DNA of 64,000 bases from Rhynchopus euleeides (Eukaryota > Euglenozoa > Diplonemea > Diplonemida > Diplonemidae), in NCBI GenBank assembly GCA_963210315.1, contig OY723250.1:1984001-2048000 (forward strand), in the 5' to 3' direction. Shown one piece after another: positions 21,441-33,400 of this stretch. Within the stretch, counting starts at the first letter, position 1. Each line of letters begins with the position of its first letter. Position numbers and translations under genes: made by a program. Below the pieces are notes generated by a model that made no database searches, had not been told where the DNA came from, and was given only the letters and a program-made list of their open reading frames with translations.

Positions 21441-22638
21441 CAGGGTATAAGATAGACTTTTTTTCTGGCGCCGTTTTCCGGTTTTTCTGGTTTTAAAAAT
21501 TTTTCGCGCGCGCCTTCGGCGCGCGCGACCCGCGCAAACCCTCCCAGAATCTGAGAGGGCCCGGTGCCTGCGCGCGTCCTGTCGTACTGAGGCTGCTTGG
21601 TGGGGCAGGCGCAGCAGCTGCTTTGAAAGTTTGGGCTCTCGGCCAAAAAACCGGTCTGGTGCAATTTTTTTACGCAGGGGGGTCTGGGGGGCGGAGCCCC
21701 CCAGCCGCCGGAGGCCGCGGTAGTGATCATCTGTTCCCTACAGTCTGGATTCGCTTGTAAGTAGGAAGGCTTCGCTGTATCGCAGCCCGGCCAGCAGGAG
21801 ATCACTGGTCCTTGAGGGTTCAACCTTCAGGGTGGAGGAGGACGGGGGAGCGACCACTCGTGACAGGTGTGCGTTGTGGGTGGTGTGGGTGCACGACAGA
21901 ATGGCCAAAGGGTCCACGAGATCTCTGCACACATTCCGTTATCGAGGAGATGGGCATCTAGCTGTGACGACAGGCAACAAACAAATCTCATCTGTTAGTT
22001 GCCCCCAATAGGCTTGGCGACCTTCAAGACTGCTTGAAGGTCGTTCGTGTTCTCGTCTCAGCCCTCCGGACAAGCAGATCTGTCTCGAGTTGGTGGGCTG
22101 TCGCCATGTATTCGATGGCACCGAGTGACGCTGCACAGAGGCAGACGACACGGTGAACTCCAGCGGAGGTTACCCTACCTCCGCTGGAGTACACCGTGTG
22201 TCTCCCATGAGTCTCAACTAGCGGGAGTCTTAGCGTAAATTAGCTGGAAAATAGACTCCCGTCTCCAGTGCAGACTGCAGTCTTAGACTCCCTCTTAGAC
22301 ACTCGCTAGGGTGGCTGGAGTCCACCATGTGTGCACCTTCAAAACAGAAGAGACCTGCATGACGAGGGCATCACCACCCACCGGGCCCCACCGGGCCACC
22401 CGCTAGGTCCATTTTTTCTTCTCCGCTTCTCTGCCTTCTTTGGACTATTTGAGCTCTGTGCGGATCACGATGGGGTCACTTTCTATTTTTTTATGCCGTT
22501 TTTTCTGACTGTTTTACTGTCCCAAAGTCACAAAAAAAACCGCCAAAAATGAGACCGACCTTTTTTTTTTTCCAGAAAACCGGGAACCGGGAAACCCTGG
22601 TTTTGAAAACCGGAAAACCAGACCTATCTTATCCCCTG
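21441..22638. mobile_element. 1198-bp hairpin-rich non-autonomous element (hAT-like ends)
   Basis: The left tip CAGGGTATAAGATAG matches the inverted right tip CAGGGGATAAGATAG at 14 of 15 positions. ATGGTAT flanks both sides (21434-21440 and 22639-22645). The interior has three strong hairpins: 21505-21527 (10-bp CG stem), 22018-22043 (11-bp stem, 4-nt loop) and 22149-22198 (22-bp stem with one mismatch, 6-nt loop). There is no credible transposase frame, so it would need one supplied in trans. Confidence 0.75.
22149..22198. repeat. 22-bp stem hairpin inside the 1198-bp element
   Basis: The arm 22149-22170 pairs with 22177-22198 with one mismatch around a 6-nt loop. The core is CTCCAGCGGAGGT. 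Confidence 0.85.
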
Positions 22639-22645
22639 ATGGTAT

Positions 22646-24380
22646 TCATGAGCACCAGCCCAGTGTCCCGTCAACAAGCATAATCCATGATACTTTGTTC
22701 CTTGGATGATGTTTGGCAGCATTTATCAGAACCTCAGAACGATGTCTTCAAATCACAGCTCCTGAAGGCTCGAACACGACACGAGACACCGCATCGCGTC
22801 GATTTCCCCCTTCAGGGCATCCGTCCATACCCCAATGCCGAGCCCACAAAGAACTGGGCTCCATAAACCCAAATCGAACCGTGTCCATTCCACAGTGCTG
22901 ATCCTGGTGATCGCATCCACACCCCTCAACCCTTTTATTTCACTTCACTGCTCCCACCCTCCCTCCTCGAGACGATACGCAGCCAAGCTTCGCCCCCAGT
23001 CTGAAAACCCGCAGCAAAGTGACCTGTCAGGTTGGGGTCCCCTGGAGGGTTGGTTGGTGTTTCTCGTTTTTCTTGTGGGATGATCGCCAAAACATCGCCC
23101 CACGATTCGGAGCAAGGAATACCCCCGAGGGGGGGTGCAGGTTCTGTCAGCCTTGCATGTCTCCATGCCGAAGGTTTTTTCAGTTCCGCACACGACTTTC
23201 ACGCGGAAAGTGTCATTCAGTTCTGCCAAACGTGTTCTACACACCACCCCCTTCAACAGGCAAGTGGGTTTGTAAGTGTGCGTAGAAGCGTCAACGCATC
23301 AAACGAAGTATCAAACAGTAGAGAAAGAGCGGCAGAGTTGAAGTGACACTTTCTGTCGTCTCAGATGAAAGTCCTTCTGGGTGTCAAGCGTCATTTCCCT
23401 TATCTCGGACATATTTCTTTGTGGATAGTTCGGCGTCCCCCAACTGGGGAAACCTTCTGTGTGACTGTGCACTGATAGTTTTTTTCGAAGACATTGCAAG
23501 ATGTTATAGGAAATTTTTCAGGATCGGTTTTGAGGAGGCATTCCGTGCTCTACACTCATCACACCACCACACCTTCATCAGCCAGGAGACTTGTGTATTT
23601 CGTCACCAAGAGTTTTTTCGTTGAGGCTTCACGCCAAGTCAGACGTCCTTCGCCGTCTTTTCTTGCAAAAGCCCAGGGTTGGGTGTGTGTGTTCAAAGAA
23701 AAAAGGTGGTGTGATCGAGATAGTGGAAGCGATCAACAAGTACAACCACTCTCTCTGAGATCTCAGAATGTTTACCTCACCCCTTTTCCCTTTCCTATCC
23801 TCCGACACAAATCAGAGACTCAAGAATTTCTCTAGCATCATCCGACTATGTCGCATTGTTTCGAATCTTGCAGGGGCTTTGTTGTTTCTTGTCGCGCGAA
23901 GTGGGCGGGGGGGATGTTCGGTATCGTTCACCGACTTCATGGACTTCGAGGGGCTGCGCAGGTGGTGTGCACCTGCACAAACAAACCTTGCAAAGGTCCC
24001 TCACAATATTCCCATCGTGGGTTTTTGCGGTGGTGCGGAACACCTTTACAGGACACCCTTCACAGGGGCACGAAATGCGACATCCGGGGCGACAGCACAA
24101 AAGGGATGTAGAGTCTCCTGGGTGTGTCCGTAGGTGCACTGCCTTGAAGCAGACGTCCTCCAGTGCCGAAAAGGAACAGGACGAAAGACGGGTCGTATAT
24201 ACTCTGGCCCTGCCCCCCCTACCCCGCCCCAAACGCAACACGGATTGCCATAGCGAGGTGTGATACATGCTGCTTGCAGGGATTTAGATTGGGGAACGGG
24301 GTCAATGCCAGCGAGAACAAGATGCGGCAGTCATCAGGAGGGTACTGCAGCACCTCGATGCAACAGTACCCCACAGTTAC
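22646..24380. other. Region upstream of gene C, no convincing gene
   Basis: A GAAGCGTCAACGCATC motif lies near 23285. Short overlapping frames are present but none is supported. Confidence 0.55.
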
Positions 24381-24395
24381 ACACACCCGCCACAG
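24381..24395 (+). promoter_or_regulatory. Conserved leader block before gene C
   Basis: ACACACCCGCCACAG ends 32 nt before the start of C. From here through the signal-peptide codons the DNA is nearly identical to that before gene D, and the match to D stops upstream of the block. A 17-codon upstream frame (ATG at 24420, TGA at 24468-24470) follows and overlaps the main start. Confidence 0.5.
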
Positions 24396-24427
24396 GCCTG
24401 CGTGCACACACTTCAGTCTATGGGGAA

Positions 24428-27400
24428 ATGTGGAGATGGGGCTGCCTGCTGCAGCGTAGCTGCATGCTGATGGTGGTGCTGGCGTGCGGAGCAGATGCGG
24501 ACAATAGGTACTGGTTCAAAGTGGTGACCGCGTACCAGAGGGAGCGGGGGAATGAGTGGGGGCAGGAGGAGTACAGCATGACAGGTTATCTCAGTGTGGG
24601 AGGCTTCAGAAGGGACTTCGGGTGCATACAATGCGATTCAGGGAACTCCAACTGCAGGAGGACAGGAAATTGGGGTGCGTCTGGATGGCAGTGGAAGGCA
24701 GGGAACACTCTGGACATGAGGATGTACTTCGACGCGTGGGAGGACGACCGGGGCAGTAGGTGCAGTTATAACGGTGGTGACGACGATCGAAGACAAAGGA
24801 CATGCACACTCCAAATGACAGGCTGGAGAGAGGGGACGACGCACACGTATCGGTGTGAAACAGGCGGCACATACATGGAGGTGCAGTTCAGGTGGTATAA
24901 TCGCGATACCCCATCACCTCCAACACCCGCTCCACCAACGCGGGCTCCACCAACTCTGTCGCCTCCAACTCCAGCACCACCAACAGCTGCACCGCCGACT
25001 GCAGCTCCTCCAACACCGGCACCTCCAACAGCAGCACCGCCGACACTATCTCCGCCGACCCCCTCTCCGCCAACACCTGCACCACCAACCACTTCACCTC
25101 CGACTCCGGCGCCACCTACCCCCGCACCAGCCACACCTGCACCGCCGACTCCAGCACCGCCTACCCCGGCGCCACCGACGCCATCACCACCAACGCCAGC
25201 CCCCGCAACCCCGTCACCCCCGACACCTTCACCGCCCACACCGTCGCCACCAACACCTTCACCTCCGACGCCGTCACCTCCGACACCATCGCCGCCAACA
25301 CCGTCGCCTCCCACGTCGTCGCCACCGACACCTTCACCGCCGACACCGTCACCACCGACGCCGTCCCCTCCCACACCATCGCCGCCCACACCGTCACCTC
25401 CCACGGCGTCGCCACAGACACCATCGCCGCCGACGCCGTCGCCTCCCACACCGTCGCCACCTACACCTTCACCTCCCACACCAGCACCTCCGACACCATC
25501 GCCGCCAACACCGTCACCTCCGACGCCGTCTCCTCCCACACCTTCACCTCCCACACCGTCACCCCCAACGCCGTCGCCTCCCACACCATCACCGCCGACA
25601 CCGTCACCTCCGACGCCGTCCCCTCCCACACCAGCACCGCCCACACCGTCGCCACCTACACCTTCACCTCCCACGCCGTCTCCACCGACGCCGTCCCCTC
25701 CCACACCGTCACCTCCGACGCCGTCGCCACCGACACCGTCGCCTCCTACGCCGTCGCCACCGACACCATCACCGCCGACGCCGTCGCCTCCCACACCGTC
25801 GCCACCTACACCTTCACCTCCCACACCATCGCCGCCCACACCGTCACCTCCGACGCCGTCTCCACCGACACCGTCCCCTCCCACACCCTCACCGCCCACA
25901 CCCTCGCGACCAACACCTTCACCTCCCACACCGTCACCCCCAACGCCGTCGCCTCCGACACCATCACCGCCCACACCGTCACCACCTACACCTTCACCTC
26001 CCACGCCGTCTCCACCGACGCCGTCGCCTCCCACACCGTCTCCACCTACACCTTCACCTCCCACACCCTCGCCGCCCACACCGTCACCCCCAACGCCGTC
26101 GCCTCCGACACCATCACCGCCGACACCATCACCGCCCACACCGTCGCCACCTACACCTTCACCTCCCACGCCGTCTCCACCGACGCCGTCCCCTCCGACA
26201 CCGTCACCTCCGACGCCGTCGCCACCGACACCCTCACCACCGACACCGTCGCCTCCTACGCCGTCGCCACCGACACCATCACCGCCGACGCCGTCGCCTC
26301 CCACACCGTCGCCACCTACACCTTCACCTCCCACTCCATCGCCGCCAACACCGTCACCTCCGACGTCGTCCCCTCCCACGCCGTCGCCTCCTACGCCGTC
26401 GCCACCGACACCATCACCGCCGACGCCGTCGCCTCCCACACAGTCGCCACCTACACCTTCACCTCCCACACCATCGCCGCCAACACCGTCACCTCCGACG
26501 CCGTCGCCACCGACACCCTCACCACCGACACCGTCGCCTCCAACGCCGTCGCCACCGACACCATCACCGCCGACACCGTCACCTCCGACGCCTTCCCCTC
26601 CCACACCATCACCGCCCACACCTTCACCTCCCACACCGGCACCCCCAACGCCGTCGCCTCCGACACCATCACCGCCGACACCGTCACCTCCGACGCCGTC
26701 GCCACCGACACCATCACCGCCGACGCCGTCGCCTCCCACACCGTCGCCACCTACACCTTCACCTCCCACGCCGTCTCCACCGACGCCGTCCCCTCCCACA
26801 CCGTCACCTCCGACGCCGTCGCCACCGACACCCTCACCACCGACACCGTCGCCTCCAACGCCGTGGCCACCGACACCATCACCGCCGACACCGTCACCTC
26901 CGACGCCGTCCCCTCCCACACCATCACCGCCCACACCTTCACCTCCCACACCGGCACCCCCAACGCCGTCGCCTCCGACACCATCACCGCCGACACCGTC
27001 ACCTCCGACGCCGTCGCCACCGACACCATCACCGCCGACGCCGTCGCCTCCCACGCCGTCGCCACCTACACCTTCACCTCCCACGCCGTCTCCACCGACG
27101 CCGTCGCCTCCCACACCGTCGCCACCAACACCTTCACCTCCCACACCATCGCCGCCAACACCGTCACCTCCGACGCCGTCGCCTCCCACACCGTCACCTC
27201 CGACGCCGTCGCCACCGACACCATCACCGCCGACGCCGTCGCCTCCCACACCGTCGCCACCAACACCTTCACCTCCCACACCATCGCCACCGACACTGTC
27301 ACCTCCGACGCCGTCGGCTCCCACACCGTCGCCACCAACACCTTCACCTCCCACACCATCGCCACCGACACCGTCACCTCCGACGCCGTCGCCTCCCACA

Positions 27401-30400
27401 CCGTCGCCACCAACACCTTCACCCCCCACGCCGTCTCCACCGACGCCGTCCCCTCCGACACCGTCACCTCCGACGCCGTCGCCACCGACACCCTCACCAC
27501 CGACACCGTCGCCTCCTACGCCGTCGCCACCGACACCATCACCGCCGACGCCGTCACCTCCCACACCGTCGCCACCTACACCTTCACCTCCCACGCCGTC
27601 TCCACCGACGCCGTCCCCTCCCTCACCGTCACCTCCGACGCCGTCGCCTCCCACACCGTCGCCACCAACACCTTCACCCCCCACGCCGTCTCCACCGACG
27701 CCGTCCCCTCCGACACCGTCACCTCCGACGCCGTCGCCACCGACACCCTCACCACCGACACCGTCGCCTCCTACGCCGTCGCCACCGACACCATCACCGC
27801 CGACGCCGTCACCTCCCACACCGTCGCCACCAACACCTTCACCTCCCACACCATCGCCACCGACACCGTCACCTCCGACGCCGTCGCCTCCCACACCGTC
27901 GCCACCAACACCTTCACCTCCCACGCCGTCTCCACCGACGCCGTCCCCTCCGACACCGTCACCTCCGACGCCGTCGCCACCGACACCATCACCGCCGACG
28001 CCGTCGCCTCCCACACCGTCGCCACCAACACCTTCACCTCCCACACCATCGCCACCGACACCGTCACCTCCGACGCCGTCGGCTCCCACACCCTCGCCAC
28101 CAACACCTTCACCTCCCACACCATCGCCACCGACACCGTCACCTCCGACGCCGTCGCCTCCCACACCGTCGCCACCAACACCTTCACCCCCCACGCCGTC
28201 TCCACCGACGCCGTCCCCTCCGACACCGTCACCTCCGACGCCGTCGCCACCGACACCCTCACCACCGACACCGTCGCCTCCTACGCCGTCGCCACCGACA
28301 CCATCACCGCCGACGCCGTCACCTCCCACACCGTCGCCACCTACACCTTCACCTCCCACGCCGTCTCCACCGACGCCGTCCCCTCCCTCACCGTCACCTC
28401 CGACGCCGTCGCCTCCCACACCGTCGCCACCAACACCTTCACCCCCCACGCCGTCTCCACCGACGCCGTCCCCTCCGACACCGTCACCTCCGACGCCGTC
28501 GCCACCGACACCCTCACCACCGACACCGTCGCCTCCTACGCCGTCGCCACCGACACCATCACCGCCGACGCCGTCACCTCCCACACCGTCGCCACCAACA
28601 CCTTCACCTCCCACACCATCGCCAGCGACACCGTCACCTCCGACGCCGTCGCCTCCCACACCGTCGCCACCAACACCTTCACCTCCCACGCCGTCTCCAC
28701 CGACGCCGTCCCCTCCGACACCGTCACCTCCGACGCCGTCGCCACCGACACCCTCACCACCGACACCGTCGCCTCCAACGCCGTCGCCACCGACACCATC
28801 ACCGCCGACACCGTCACCTCAGACGCCGTCCCCTCCCACACCATCACCGCCCACACCGTCGCCACCAACACCTTCACCTCCCACGCCGTCTCCACTGACG
28901 CCGTCTCCTCCCACACCGTCACCTCCGACGCCGTCGCCACCGACACCATCGCCGCCGACACCGTCACCTCCGACGCCGTCCCCTCCCACACCATCACCGC
29001 CCACACCGTCGCCACCTACACCTTCACCTCCCACGCCGTCTCCACCGACGCCGTCCCCTCCCACACCGTCACCTCCGACGCCGTCGCCACCGACACCATC
29101 ACCGCCGACGCCGTCGCCTCCCACACCGTCGCCACCAACACCTTCACCTCCCACACCATCGCCACCGACACCGTCACCTCCGACGCCGTCGCCTCCCACA
29201 CCGTCGCCACCAACACCTTCACCTCCCACGCCGTCTCCACCGACGCCGTCCCCTCCGACACCGTCACCTCCGACGCCGTCGCCACCGACACCCTCACCAC
29301 CGACACCGTCGCCTCCAACGCCGTCGCCACCGACACCATCACCGCCGACACCGTCACCTCAGACGCCGTCCCCTCCCACACCATCACCGCCCACACCGTC
29401 GCCACCAACACCTTCACCTCCCACGCCGTCTCCACTGACGCCGTCTCCTCCCACACCGTCACCTCCGACGCCGTCGCCACCGACACCATCACCGCCGACA
29501 CCGTCACCTCCGACGCCGTCCCCTCCCACACCATCACCGCCCACACCGTCGCCACCTACACCTTCACCTCCCACGCCGTCTCCACCGACGCCGTCCCCTC
29601 CCACACCGTCACCTCCGACGCCGTCGCCTCCCACACCGTCGCCACCAACACCTTCACCTCCCACACCATCGCCGCCAACACCGTCACCTCCGACGCCGTC
29701 GCCACCGACACCATCACCGCCGACGCCGTCGCCTCCCACACCGTCGCCACCAACACCTTCACCTCCCACACCACCGCCACCGACACCGTCACCTCCGACG
29801 CCGTCGCCTCCCACACCGTCGCCACCAACACCTTCACCTCCCACACCATCGCCACCGACACCGTCACCTCCGACGCCGTCGCCTCCCACACCGTCGCCAC
29901 CAACACCTTCACCTCCCACACCATCGCCGCCAACACCGTCACCTCCGACGCCGTCGCCACCGACACCATCACCGCCGACGCCGTCGCCTCCCACACCGTC
30001 GCCACCAACACCTTCACCTCCCACACCACCGCCACCGACACCGTCACCTCCGACGCCGTCGCCTCCCACACCGTCGCCACCAACACCTTCACCTCCCACA
30101 CCATCGCCACCGACACCGTCACCTCCGACGCCGTCGCCTCCCACACCGTCGCCACCAACACCTTCACCTCCCACGCCGTCTCCACCGACGCAGTCCCCTC
30201 CGACACCGTCACCTCCGACGCCGTCGCCACCGACACCCTCACCACCGACACCGTCGCCTCCTACGCCGTCGCCACCGACACCATCACCGCCGACGCCGTC
30301 GCCTCCCACACAGTCGCCACCTACACCTTCACCTCCCACACCATCGCCGCCAACACCGTCACCTCCGACGCCGTCGCCACCGACACCCTCACCACCGACA

Positions 30401-33400
30401 CCGTCGCCTCCAACGCCGTCGCCACCGACACCATCACCGCCGACACCGTTACCTCCGACGCCGTCCCCTCCCACACCATCACCGCCCACACCGTCGCCAC
30501 CAACACCTTCACCTCCCACGCCGTCTCCACTGACGCCGTCTCCTCCCACACCGTCACCTTCGACGCCGTCGCCACCGACACCATCACCGCCGACACCGTC
30601 ACCTCCGACGCCGTCCCCTCCCACACCATCACCGCCCACACCGTCGCCACCTACACCTTCACCTCCCACGCCGTCTCCACCGACGCCGTCCCCTCCCACA
30701 CCGTCACCTCCGACGCCGTCGCCACCGACACCATCACCGCCGACGCCGTCGCCTCCCACACCGTCGCCACCAACACCTTCACCTCCCACACCATCGCCAC
30801 CGACACCGTCACCTCCGACGCCGTCGCCTCCCACACCGTCGCCACCAACACCTTCACCTCCCACACCATCGCCGCCAACACCGTCACCTCTGACGCCGTC
30901 GCCACCGACACCATCACCGCCGACGCCGTCGCCTCCCACACCGTCGCCACCAACACCTTCACCTCCCACACCATCGCCACCGACACCGTCACCTCCGACG
31001 CCGTCGCCTCCCACACCGTCGCCACCAACACCTTCACCTCCCACGCCGTCTCCACCGACGCCGTCCCCTCCGACACCGTCACCTCCGACGCCGTCGCCAC
31101 CGACACCCTCACCACCGACACCGTCGCCTCCTACGCCGTCGCCACCGACACCATCACCGCCGACGCCGTCGCCTCCCACACAGTCGCCACCTACACCTTC
31201 ACCTCCCACACCATCGCCGCCAACACCGTCACCTCCGACGCCGTCGCCACCGACACCATCACCGCCGACGCCGTCGCCTCCCACACCGTCGCCACCAACA
31301 CCTTCACCTCCCACACCACCGCCACCGACACCGTCACCTCCGACGCCGTCGCCTCCCACACCGTCGCCACCAACACCTTCACCTCCCACACCATCGCCAC
31401 CGACACCGTCACCTCCGACGCCGTCGCCTCCCACACCGTCGCCACCAACACCTTCACCTCCCACACCATCGCCGCCAACACCGTCACCTCCGACGCCGTC
31501 GCCACCGACACCATCACCGCCGACGCCGTCGCCTCCCACACCGTCGCCACCAACACCTTCACCTCCCACACCACCGCCACCGACACCGTCACCTCCGACG
31601 CCGTCGCCTCCCACACCGTCGCCACCAACACCTTCACCTCCCACACCATCGCCACCGACACCGTCACCTCCGACGCCGTCGCCTCCCACACCGTCGCCAC
31701 CAACACCTTCACCTCCCACGCCGTCTCCACCGACGCAGTCCCCTCCGACACCGTCACCTCCGACGCCGTCGCCACCGACACCCTCACCACCGACACCGTC
31801 GCCTCCTACGCCGTCGCCACCGACACCATCACCGCCGACGCCGTCGCCTCCCACACAGTCGCCACCTACACCTTCACCTCCCACACCATCGCCGCCAACA
31901 CCGTCACCTCCGACGCCGTCGCCACCGACACCCTCACCACCGACACCGTCGCCTCCAACGCCGTCGCCACCGACACCATCACCGCCGACACCGTTACCTC
32001 CGACGCCGTCCCCTCCCACACCATCACCGCCCACACCGTCGCCACCAACACCTTCACCTCCCACGCCGTCTCCACTGACGCCGTCTCCTCCCACACCGTC
32101 ACCTTCGACGCCGTCGCCACCGACACCATCACCGCCGACACCGTCACCTCCGACGCCGTCCCCTCCCACACCATCACCGCCCACACCGTCGCCACCTACA
32201 CCTTCACCTCCCACGCCGTCTCCACCGACGCCGTCCCCTCCCACACCGTCACCTCCGACGCCGTCGCCACCGACACCATCACCGCCGACGCCGTCGCCTC
32301 CCACACCGTCGCCACCAACACCTTCACCTCCCACACCATCGCCACCGACACCGTCACCTCCGACGCCGTCGCCTCCCACACCGTCGCCACCAACACCTTC
32401 ACCTCCCACACCATCGCCGCCAACACCGTCACCTCTGACGCCGTCGCCACCGACACCATCACCGCCGACGCCGTCGCCTCCCACACCGTCGCCACCAACA
32501 CCTTCACCTCCCACACCATCGCCACCGACACCGTCACCTCCGACGCCGTCGCCTCCCACACCGTCGCCACCAACACCTTCACCTCCCACGCCGTCTCCAC
32601 CGACGCCGTCCCCTCCGACACCGTCACCTCCGACGCCGTCGCCACCGACACCCTCACCACCGACACCGTCGCCTCCTACGCCGTCGCCACCGACACCATC
32701 ACCGCCGACGCCGTCGCCTCCCACACAGTCGCCACCTACACCTTCACCTCCCACACCATCGCCGCCATCACCGTCACCTCCGACGCCGTCGCCACCGACA
32801 CCCTCACCCACGACACCGTCGCCTCCAACGCCGTCGCCACCGACACCATCACCGCCGACACCGTCACCTCCGACGCCGTCCCCTCCCACACCGTCACCTC
32901 CCACACCGTCGCCACCAACACCTTCACCTCCCACGCCGTCTCCACTGACGCCGTCCCCTCCCACACCGTCACCTCCGACGCCGTCGCCACCGACACCATC
33001 ACCGCCGACACCGTCACCTCCGACGCCGTCCCCTCCCACACCATCACCGGCCACACCTTCACCTCCCACACCGGCACCCCCAACGCCGTCGCCTCCGACA
33101 CCCTCACCTCCGACGCCGTCGCCTCCGACACCGTCGCCGCCAACACCGTCACCTCCCACGCCGTCGCCGCCGACACCATCACCACCGACGCCATCCCCTC
33201 CCACACCATCGCCACCTACACCTTCACCTCCCACACCGTCACCTCCGACGACGTCGCCTCCCACACCATCACCGCCCACACCTGCTCCACCGACACCGTC
33301 ACCACCCACCCCCGCACCCCCAACCGCATCCCCTCCGACACCGGCACCGCCGACTCCTGCGCCACCTACTCCGTCGCCACGGACGCCCGCACCGCCGACT

